From Anoplopoma fimbria (lineage: Eukaryota > Chordata > Actinopteri > Perciformes > Anoplopomatidae), in assembly GCF_027596085.1 (NCBI RefSeq), contig NC_072458.1, positions 4,825,139 to 4,889,138 of the forward strand: a stretch of 64,000 nucleotides of DNA, read 5' to 3'. The notes beneath the pieces were generated by a model that made no database searches, was not told the DNA's origin, and saw only the letters and a list, made by a program, of their open reading frames with translations. The first letter of the stretch is position 1. Each line of letters begins with the position of its first letter. A program made the translations under genes and the position numbers. Positions 53,707 through 64,000 of the stretch are shown in pieces.

Positions 53707-54996
53707 TCACACCGTGAATTCTTTGCCCATCTTTTCCAGGCAGGCCTCCATGCAGGTTTTAGCCGTTTCTTTCAGATGCGCAGCCAGGCGCAGTAAAGAA
53801 TAATAACGCGTCAAAAAGCCCACAAAAGAACAGACGACCGAAAATGGAACAAGCCTGAGGGTGGAAAAACACTTCAAGATTCCTCGCCGGGCTCTTGAAT
53901 TTATTGAATGCCAAACTGCTCAGGATCAGTGGACAACAAGTTAAAAACACTAAGGCATGACTTTCAGAATGACCTTGCTATGCTACAAGTTAACTGTACT
54001 TCCGTGTACCCATAATATCATTGCTTTGCTATTTAGAAGAAGTTATACAAATCATCTTTCCTTACTGTCTTTAATAGTTTTCTTAGGAATCTGTTTTGAA
54101 ACACAGATGAAATGAGAAAGACAAGTCTGTTAAGTTGTTGTGACAAGGGGAATTACAGAAGTATTTGCTGCAGGTAATAGCTTCCCTCTAAAATTCTGTG
54201 TCAAATCAAGATTTGACAGTTGTGGCCAGGCAAAATGAATAACACATTCATTTAACATACCGTATGATTGACAAGGCCACTGCAATACAACACACAGTTC
54301 ATAGAAATGTTTAGAACCTTTCTTATCTGCAAAGAAAATGCAGCTTTTCCTGTGTAAATAACCAAACTAAAGTTAGTACAAAGAGTACTGTTCCACTTCT
54401 ATTTGAAACTAATATAAATAAATATTTTTGCACATTTCTCTCTGTGGCTTTTGGCTTTCTCTATCATCTGTGACAACAACTTTCCCTATAAGCCCCAACA
54501 AGTCTCTTGTTCCATTTGTTACACCAACTCTCAACCAGGATTTAAAAAAGGACCGGATCAACCTAACCCCTTTAGAATTTACCCTGTGGGAAAATGACAT
54601 AACACCAAACACTGAGGGAAGATCAACACTAAACATTGAGTCACGGCCTGGTAACACCAAGCCCTGCCCCAACGCTGCAGCACAAAGAAGCAAGGCTCCT
54701 CTTCAGCACACTGCGCCACGAACAGAAGACTCCCGTCCTTGTTTGTGTGATTGTGATGGCCCTGTCACGACTACACTCACCCACTGTCCCCATACGGCAT
54801 GTTTTTGAAGTGGTTTGAATGGCAAAAAAATGAACACACCATTCAAAGCTCTCACGCTGCAATAGATCATACATGCATTTGTTTTTCATTCTCAGTGACT
54901 CAAAAGCGTAAAAATAAACACAACCACAACTCATACTGTGTTCCTGTAGTTTGATTATTTTTTGTCTGAAGAACCAATTTGCACCAAATAATACAA

Positions 54997-55137
<141 letters not shown>

Positions 55138-57369
55138 CCCAGGGCTGTTAAAGCAGCCGGGCATGACAGATCACGCTGCCTCTCCATTATTACGTCGTGT
55201 TACGATTAATAATGCATGTTTCCTGACACCTTAATTACCTCCGCCCACACCCTATACACACATACAAACCTTCAGTCACCACCAGCTCTATCACATCAAC
55301 ACACACGCTCGTTCTTTCTGCGGAGGGAACAAATCAACAGCACCGACAACACTGGATGAGGTACTTGAAGTAACTGCAGATGTGCTTGAACACATGCTGC
55401 AGGACGTGCTGTTCACTCAGCTGTCACGCACCCATAGTGATCCTGTCACACTGACTCAGCGCTCACTGAAATGTGCAGCATTGAAGACAAAACCTGTTTC
55501 CTGCAGGTCTGACTGATTGGGTTAAATTTGGCGCAATGAATCACCATTCAGAAATTGTGCAAGACTTGAACCTCGATGGGGACTTTTGACCTGGAGATCT
55601 ACAGTAAAGGACTGTAGACGGATGGGGTGTGTAAGGATGATGGTTTGACACACTTCAGTAAATGTTTATGAACATTTGCAATCCTCATGCACCTTGTCCA
55701 CCTTATCTGATGTTTTACTGATAGTGTTGCCAAGCAGAAACAGGAAACATACATTGATTGGAACTACAAATACAGGGGGGGGTATGCTACAACTTCAGTA
55801 GCATACCAACACATTTATTTACCCGAATGAAATGGAAGTGAATATAATATTATTTTATGAAATAACTTTATTCCAAATGTCGCCTTTCCTTTGGATACAA
55901 TTATCTTTTCTGCAATCTGGACACTTTTTCTGTCTTTGTTGAGTTTTTCAAATGTCCGTTTTCACTGCTATAACCAGACCACCATAAACAGAAATCCTTT
56001 TGCAAATTAAGTCACAACTTCAAGCAGATAGCGCTTTGCAGAAAAATATTTTAGATTTTTTTTTTTTTTTAAATCAATGCACTGCAGGGAAACTCTTCAA
56101 TGGACCACAGGATAACACGGCCTCCACAAAGTCAACAAGTTCTAGATCAACAGTTTCAAGCTTCTCATCCATTCAAGAGGTTTCTGATAAATAATTTGCC
56201 ACATTCTGGTCTACCATCTCCCCTTAATTAGGAAGTTGTACCATCAAGATTCATCAGGGACAAACGTCTACGAATGAATTCCTTTGAAAGATTTTAGCGC
56301 CTGTTTCAATAACATCATGTGTACTCCTTTATGATGACACTCTTCTGTTGAAACTCAAACACAAACTTCATGAATGTTAACCCACATTTTCCACATCCTT
56401 CAAAACTGATGAAACGCCAAGAAACGCGGGGCCTAATTTTCAGCAGCCACGGAGTCTGCAGTTAATGGAGCAACGCTCGGCTTTCATCTTCCTCCCGTGA
56501 GTTGGAGTGCAATCATATCATTAAAAGCTCTGCGTGAGGTAATTTGTGAAGAGTGACAGGTTGTTGTTGCTGGCTGAATAGTAAGCGTGTATGTGTATAC
56601 ACAAACACTTTCTTTTCCTCGCTTCCTCTTCCTCCCGCTGGCCTAGCCCTCGTTCAGGCAGTGTGTTCCAATGCATGGGAAATAATTGGTCATCCCTTTC
56701 ATCACGGGATTATGAGAATAAATCTCCTTTTGGAGCGGAGCAGCGCTAACAGTCATTGAAATCCTGTTACATGGGGTATTATCCCGCAATTAATTGCTTT
56801 TTCCAAACGCTAAGCTCTTCTCTCCCTCTCGTGTTCGCACACTTTGATAAATTTACTACCGGTTGACTCACTCCAGAAAGAGTTTGGGGGTTATGGGACT
56901 TGTAGAGGGGATTGGTGACAAAAAATATATATATATATGTCTCAGTGTCTCACTAGAGGTGTCCTTAATGATGGTCTAACCTGTTTTGGCTGCAGGATGT
57001 ACTTTGTATCCTTGCATATTGAAATGAAGTGAGGATCTGCTCACTTCAGAATATAATTTAGTGCAGGTATGTTTAAGGTGGAAGGCCCTTTTGAACAGCT
57101 GCTGTAGCTTATCTATCATCAAAAAGCACAGAGGAGATTAATGTAGGATGACACTTTCATGTGCCATCCTCTGAGGCGCTTTTGGTAAAAGAATATTTTT
57201 AACAGCGCTGGTAAAATAAATCAAAGCAACTGACAACCGGAGGAAATTGTGGGAGAGAAAACACTGAGAGGACAGACAACTGAAATATCAAGCAAGAAAA
57301 CGGTTAATGCATCTTTAGCCATGTGTGCAGTGTGGCCAGATGGAAATGTCAGTTAGTCGTCTACCACTT

Positions 57370-57705
57370 TGATTCGGACTGAAATATCTCAACATGTGTA
57401 CCATGACTTTGTATTGATATGTACATTATGTTGAAAACAATGTAACCTAAGGACTTTGGTGATTTCCTGACATTTACTGTTGCGCCACCATGAGGTTGAC
57501 ATTTTGGGTTTCAAGTGAATCATCTTGACAACTGGCTGTACTTTGCATTTCGTGCTAATTTGCAAATGTTTGCATGCTAACACACTAAAATATAGCGTGT
57601 GAACATAGTAAACATTTTATCTGCTGCACATCATCATGTTAGCATAGAAACTGTGAGAACGTCAGCATGCTGACGTTAGTATATAGCTGAAATCATCACT
57701 ATGCA
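57370..57705. repeat. Dispersed fish repeat with 'ccaccatgaggttgacattt' and 'catgttagcat' blocks
   Basis: The stretch contains gcgccaccatgaggttgaca, tgcatgctaacacactaaaa, aacatagtaaacattttatc, catcatgttagcatagaaac and cagcatgctgacgttagtat, ending ctatgcataagtacc. I recognise this order from a widespread percomorph repeat. Its class is unknown to me. The small ORF reading 'TSWWRNSK' on the minus strand is a shadow of it. Confidence 0.55.
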
Positions 57706-59014
57706 TAAGTACCATGGATGTATAAACAACTGGATTCAGGGTTGGAGGCGGGGCCCCGTTCATTCCTATGACATTTCTCAGTGGTGCATGATGACAAAAT
57801 AGTTTGACTTCTTGGTATAAAATTGCCTGGATTTGCCGCATCTAAGCACCCTCAAAGCAAGAACACTAAGGTGTCGTTTAAAAATGCCTCAAACCACTTC
57901 GCCTCTTCTCGCTCACAAGATCAACAACACTAAAATAACCCTGGATTTGGCAATTGGTACATTTTAAAAACCCTCATGATTTTAATAGGGGCTATTTAAG
58001 TGTTCGTATTGGGAAGTTGTTTTACCTCAAAAAATGATCAACTGATTTTACAGGCTTTCACAATGCAAGTATATGGCGAAATGTCTTTTTGGGACCACAG
58101 GTATCACATGATGGACCCAGACGTTGCAATTCCACAGATTGGCCACCATGTAAAATTTGCTTCAAAGGCCAGTGCTCATCCCTGGTACAGCCTCACATAG
58201 TGAAGGTAGATAACATTAGCATTTTATTTATTTTTTTTATTCACAGCTTGCTCCATCAAAGCAACTGGCCTTGTCGTTCCCTCTTTGATCTAACATTTTT
58301 GTCATCTACTGTCCTGCTCTCACACAAAAAAGGGAATGGTCACCACAAATAATACAATCATTTGTTTTCCCCTCAGGGCAGCATAAAGGACAATCACTTC
58401 TTGTTTCCTTTTTCTCAATTGGTGTTTTCTCATACCGCTGAGGGTGACATCATGGGCCAGACCAGGCTGAGCGGAGACAGCTTGTGTAACCTCAGTGATG
58501 GGCTGGTGACAGTATGCTGGTGACGTGTGTGTTGTTGTGGCCACGCACACTCATGCACATGCATACACAATTGCTATCCGCTTCCCATTAGCAACAGGAA
58601 ACCCCTTGAGTCATCCCGGAGAAGAGCTCTGAGTAAGGCCAACTATTTCAGTGAAATCATGTGTTGAAGAGTGACTGATAAAGACAGAGTTGTGAAATGA
58701 TGTTCTTGGGACATGAAGGGAAGTAAGTTGATCTTTTTAAGTGAAATTCTGCTGATGAAGGCTTGAGGGGGGTTGACTTTTCCCATTGCATTGTCTACAT
58801 ATTAAAAGGCCACAATGGAAATAAATTCATTGTGTTTTTATCCCTGATGGTTGTAAATACTGCGGTGCAGAGTTACAGTGCAGAATAATTTCTAATTAAA
58901 TACAATAAAATCAATAACTGGTCAAACTTCCCATTTCAATTAAATCATGCCTTTGTAGTAATAATAAAGGTAACATAACTGATTGTGTAATTATAATTGT
59001 GTTTACAGGACATG

Positions 59015-60000
59015 AAAGATTGACAAGATAGAGAAAAAATTGTAATACGTGGAAAAACATAATGATTGCAGATGCTTCCATACAGGGCTTTGTATGGTTT
59101 AATGAGTATGAACACCTATGGATTATATTGTAGACCGATGTATTTGACAGCACTAATGACTAAACACTAAATGAGGGAATGTCCTTGAATCTTTGCCAAA
59201 GGGCAGTGCAGCTGTTCTGGAGGCTTGTGGTGGATCAACACCTCACTGAGAAACTTAATGACAATACCACAATACAGTACGAAGAACTCCAAAGGCCAAA
59301 CATCACCATAATTGATACCAATACATTTACCTAAACCGAGCCCAAAACATATTTTAATTTAAGACGCATCCATTTTTCTTTTTTTGGGCTTTTGATTGTG
59401 TTGAGAATAGATCCAATAGATGCTTACTACTCAAGACAAGACCAACTATCAATTCTTCAAGAATAGATCCGCCCTCTAAACCTCAACACCCAACTTAATT
59501 AAAAACCTGAAGCACTTGCACCATGTCTCTGAACTTATTTTGAAAGTTTTTTTTTTTTTTTTATAACATCTAGCTCTTTAATTTCAATGCACTTGTGTAA
59601 TTCGCTTTGGACAAAAGTGTTTTCAAAATAGATGTAATGTTGTTTTTTTCCCTTAGTCTATATACATTAGCTATGGTCTCCAGATAGTAGCAGTTCAGTA
59701 AAACTGATCATTTCATTAAACTTTCTGCATGTTCCAACTACATTTAAGACGACGGAGTATCTAGTGTTGGCTTGGGAAAGTTTCACCTTAACATCAACCA
59801 ACAAGGTAATGTGATCATTGATATACATCATTCTGAAAATAGGAAGTTTGACAACATTGGTATTGTCAACATGACTCAACATACCGGTTTAACATTTGAG
59901 GAATGTATTATACATACTTTGTTTTTATCCACCCGATGTAAATGCATTGCTGTGAGTGTGTCACCACATTCCACATTAAAGATTGACAAGATAGAGAAAA
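59015..60000. repeat. Pair of identical 23-bp direct repeats 963 bp apart
   Basis: The words aaagattgacaagatagag plus aaaa occur at 59015-59037 and 59978-60000. The sequence between is AT-rich with no recognised element or gene. Confidence 0.7.
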
Positions 60001-62104
60001 CATTAATCACATTAATCATTACAAAAAAGTATTTTCTTTTCAGCTAAAACATTACAACTTCTCAGAAGACCTTTAGGGAAGTCTCTGTGCCAAGTATGTT
60101 CAAACTTGATAACTCCCCTTTTTGAGAACAATGTTTCCAATCAATGGGGAACAATGTGTAGGTGTTGGTTCCCATGTAAAAACAATTAGTGGTCATGAAC
60201 TGTAAAATCCGACAATAGCATATTATGAAAATTGAAAAGTACGTATTAAACCGGATTTTTGAATTGCACAAATCATTTGTGTTGCCAAGAATCCAGTTTC
60301 TCCAATCTAACCACCCCTGACTCCAGCCTAACAGATCAAAAGAATAGTGATTGACAGATGGGGAAAACTAGAAAAGGAAGGCAGACATTTTTGGCCAGAC
60401 TGCAGTCTGGAGTCCATCCACATGAAACAAACCCCCTTCTCAGCTCCTGGTTTGATTGATTGTCCTTGAGGTCAGCCAAGGTTGTGAAAATACACATCAT
60501 ATTCAGTAGAGATGGTTATGGCGGGCTGATGACTAATTTTGGATGAGACTTCAACACTTGAGTTCATACAGTTCACAGTGTCCAGTAGCTTATGTTAAGA
60601 TATACACTAGACCAGAGGAGTATCACAGTCCTATAAGACCTTTCTGTTGTTCTAAGAGCAGAATTTATTGAAATGTCAATTCAATCCTTTTTTTTTGCTA
60701 GCATATTGTTGAATATCCAGCGGCCCACTTCTATCTCCCACACTCTAATTCTACATTCATAGCAAATTGCCAGCTGTCCAAAGACACAATGATAATGGCA
60801 GACAACCAGACATTTGCAGAAAACAAGTTCTACTTGACAAAATTCATAAAAGAAAAATTGGCAGTGTAATACCAATAGAGGAAGATGGTGGACTTGTAAA
60901 AAGACTAATGTTGCATAAAGTTTCATTACTTCCTTCTCTCATTAAGTGCATTTTTTTTCAGATGCTCAGATATGGTTTCAGAGTTCTGCTGTAATTACAA
61001 TAATTACCGTATTTGCAATAGTTCTGCAAGCCAGTTACAGATAAACTGATCTTGTGTCCGTGCAGAGATGAAAACATCTGAGGTACAATGTGCCCAGAAG
61101 CATATATCTTACAGTACATATATTCAGGGTTATTATTAATAAATCTGATTTAATAAATCACTTTTCAAATGTGCATTCATACAATAGCTTTGCATGAACA
61201 TTTAGTTAAATTGACTTAGCTAACACGAGTAAGCATATCTTAACAGCATAGCATTGTAAGCTTCACAGTACTTCCCAGACATTTGTGACAACTATGAGTT
61301 CCCAGTGTATGTGGAAAAAATATAGACGTGTGAACAAACCAGGTTATTTTAGTGGAAAATGTTAATCACAAGGCATCTATCACCATTATCCAATACACTC
61401 TTTCCCAGCTTGTAAACAGTGATGAGGTGCATAAGTGTGCACACACAGTTTGGCTGAGAAGTGCAATAGTTTGTCAAGCTATGCAAGGTCATCAAACGCC
61501 AAAGATCGTGAATGCAACTTAGACAAATTGACTTTCCAGATCTGCGTCATATCAGTGAATGGGTAGAATACATTAGCAGGTGGAATGTTTAAAGCTTGCT
61601 AGCTAGGCTGGATGGCTGGGACAAAAGGCCATCTCCATTGCCAACATGTGCACACATATTTTTTGAAGATGTCGGCTGTTAAAAAAAGGTCTATATACTC
61701 ACCAGAAACAGATTTGTGAGCAAAGCACCAACCTGATCATCATTTAAAGGTAATTTCACTAGTGTTATTAATTATAAACTGAGCAAGACTTTTACTTTCA
61801 AATCAAGTCCTGAGGCAGGCAGTCAAGTTAGTTACAAGTCATCATTTTAATGACTTGAGTTCCAGTCGCAAATCTACAGCTGTGCTCAGAGCAACTCAGA
61901 TAGAAAATCATTTGCAGCGATTGCTGGCTGTCTGCCAGATCAGATTGAACTATTCTCAGAGCAGATCAATTCCCAGCCTCTCTTTACCACTGCTGGTGGT
62001 GAGTGACTCTGCTAATTATAACAAGGGGGAGCTTGCCCTGAATACTGTTTTCCTCTTGCAGCTCACCAGCATGGGGACGCAGCTACACTCCTACACAGCA
62101 GCTG

Positions 62105-62107
<3 letters not shown>

Positions 62108-62155
<48 letters not shown>
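62108..62155. repeat. (CA)n microsatellite
   Basis: About 24 CA units. Confidence 0.95.
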
Positions 62156-62157
<2 letters not shown>

Positions 62158-62936
62158 ACTGGTACACACTGCCCGACCAGCTATATGATACTACAACCTG
62201 CAGTCCAGCATCTTGCATAAGCGTAATGTACAGCTTTACACGTGTAGCATGGTGTGACCTTGCGTAATGACTCAAACGTAAACTCTATAACGCTGGAACA
62301 AATCGTCATATCACACGCATGCAAATAAACACACACACACACTGTGTTTATCACAGCCGATACAAATAAGTCAGTTTTTCCAGTGTATACCTAAACCCTG
62401 TGTCACACATAAACAAGCAACAAACGTGCATCATCACGTTGATGCGCTGACACACCAGGTCCGGACTATTGTCGGATAACAATACACGGATTCCGAAGCA
62501 CTGCCGCCCGTTCCCACAGTGACTGTTCATCCTGCGTTTTGAACTTCTAGAGGGTGAGAGACCGCAGGGAGAGAGAGGAAACCTGTTCCTGTGCCTGCTC
62601 GACAACATGACAAACACTTGCTCACAGAGACGCACGCACGCATCAATCAGTTGGTGAGTCACCTTATTCATAGGACGACCACTGCACAAAGAAAGAATGC
62701 GAGGCCTAAAAATAACAGCCATCATTCCTATGGAATCTGCAGCTCCTCCGTGTTTGGACGGCCTGCAGAGACAGGTTCACATGACCTTTTTGAGTCAAGC
62801 TGAGCGGAGCCCTTGTGACCTGGTTAAGTGTGTGACCTCTCGAGGAAGGCGCTGTTCTGGAAATGTGGAAATAAATGGTTGGGAACGGCACGCTTCTGTT
62901 TGGCAGGAGGGGTTGTGCAAAATAGGGGTGATAGTG

Positions 62937-62938
<2 letters not shown>

Positions 62939-62985
<47 letters not shown>
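62939..62985. repeat. (CA)n microsatellite
   Basis: About 23 CA units. Confidence 0.95.
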
Positions 62986-62986
<1 letters not shown>

Positions 62987-64000
62987 AGCTGGTGCTCTGT
63001 GTTGGTGAGTGCTCAGTGAGCCTCTACTGCAGCCACTGTGCTTGAGTGACTTAAAGCGGTGGAAAAAGAGAAGTCTTGTGCAACACGCACATGGTCATGC
63101 ATGTTTTCCAATAACCCTTTAAAGTCTGGTTCTTACATTCATAAGTAAAAGCCCATAGTTTACTTATCATAATGTTTTCAAGAATACTGCATCATTTTCA
63201 CACTGATTGCACAGTGTTGGGTTGCCTGTTTGTGTATACAAGTACAGTAGATCTAACTTGGGATCTACCTCTCTGGTAGCCCAGCTGCTATGATGTTGTT
63301 TACGGAGCTGCGCTGGCATATTTTATGTGAATGGTTATAGCACAGCACCACTAAGGCTTTATGAGGGTGAGTCATATCCACATAACAAACAAGCCCAGCA
63401 TGGGAAAATATCATGGTGATGTTAAAGCTAGAGTTTAAGGCTCATACACTGGAGCTTTGTGAGGGCTAGTTCACACTTGAGGCTGAACATTCGGAGAGCA
63501 AACAAGCTCCGGTGCCGTACAGGAGGCCTGTGGAGAGATTGTTGCAATAAACGGCTGAACATTAAGGAACAACTGAGTCAGAGAAAAGATTTTTAAAGAT
63601 TGTTAATTATTGTCTAAACACGTGAGCTTGCTTGATGAGGCAGCCGTGATAAGTAGCAGATGATTTCTTCATTCCTCTCACATGGTTGGGTTTATTCTCA
63701 GGATCAGCAAAAAAAAAAAATCTCAGAGCAGCAATTCAGAGAATGATGACACCATAACAAGCAAACAGAGCAAAAAGAAATAACATGAATGTTTGCACCA
63801 TATGGTCACACAGTCTTTCTGTGAAAGGTAATACAGCCGGCTGTTTCATCAGAGCTGCTCGGGGTCGGTGCCGTTACAGGATTGCTCAATGGTTGTGTCA
63901 CCAGGAGGCTGGACTGGTCGGGTGAAGTGTTTGAGCTCTGAGCTCAACATCACCGGAGATCACTCACTCTCTGCCTCTCTCTGAGTGTGAGGCGGTCTCT

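Larger units (their letters stand above)
57706..64000. other. Intergenic to window end, no gene recognised
   Basis: Contains the 23-bp direct repeat pair and two CA tracts. The final 200 bp are not repetitive but show no exon that I can support. Confidence 0.55.

Noticed and set aside
53599..53796. ORF with a leucine-rich, membrane-like segment
   Set aside because: The leucines come from a CTC repeat.
54428..54808. 126-codon plus-strand ORF
   Set aside because: No recognisable domain, no splice or promoter context, and an overlapping ORF of similar size on the other strand.
59772..60047. 91-codon ORF between the 23-bp repeats
   Set aside because: The opposite strand is equally open, there is no known domain, and the composition is AT-driven.

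Overview
The window looks like teleost fish DNA, probably from a percomorph. Three things point there. There is one clearly recognisable vertebrate gene with short, fish-like introns. There are interspersed repeats typical of fish: a tRNA-derived SINE, a Tc1/mariner-type miniature element, an L2-like LINE relic and a family of fold-back repeats carrying 'gctaagctaagctaac'. There is also a very high load of CA/GT microsatellites. Assignment to teleosts is by recognition of these sequence types; no database search was run.

The only confidently identified protein-coding gene is CIBAR1 (FAM92A), on the plus strand from about 29.0 to 35.5 kb. Its coding exons run from 29196 to 35241 and give a 301-residue BAR-domain protein (human about 289) ending in an almost purely acidic tail. 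The conserved residues Ser-Gln in the BAR domain cannot come from any normal-sized exon. They are explained by a 6-nt microexon at 31886-31891 with good splice sites on both sides. The promoter side carries a ZNF143-like element, an X-box-like element and a small upstream ORF. An ATTAAA poly(A) signal lies about 290 nt after the stop.

1-27.5 kb: no gene recognised. It holds microsatellites, a SINE (6.07-6.36 kb), fold-back repeats (11.2 and 23.2 kb) and several AT-rich, TAAT-rich stretches that could be conserved regulatory DNA. 27.5-29.0 kb: an L2-like LINE relic, a reverse-oriented retroposon tail, and a 228-bp miniature transposon with perfect 39-bp inverted ends next to a roughly 390-bp AT tract, just upstream of CIBAR1.

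35.5-64 kb: again no confidently recognised gene. It has the longest GT/CA arrays (35.8, 38.0-38.6, 42.1, 51.4-51.7 and 55.0 kb), more fold-back repeats (44.1, 52.5-53.2 kb) and another dispersed repeat (57.4 kb). One weak candidate transcription unit lies at 40.56-41.71 kb: a possible untranslated exon with a strong splice donor, then a splice acceptor and a 91-codon ORF of unknown family. Most long ORFs elsewhere are translations of microsatellites (poly Thr-His or Cys-Val) and were not called.
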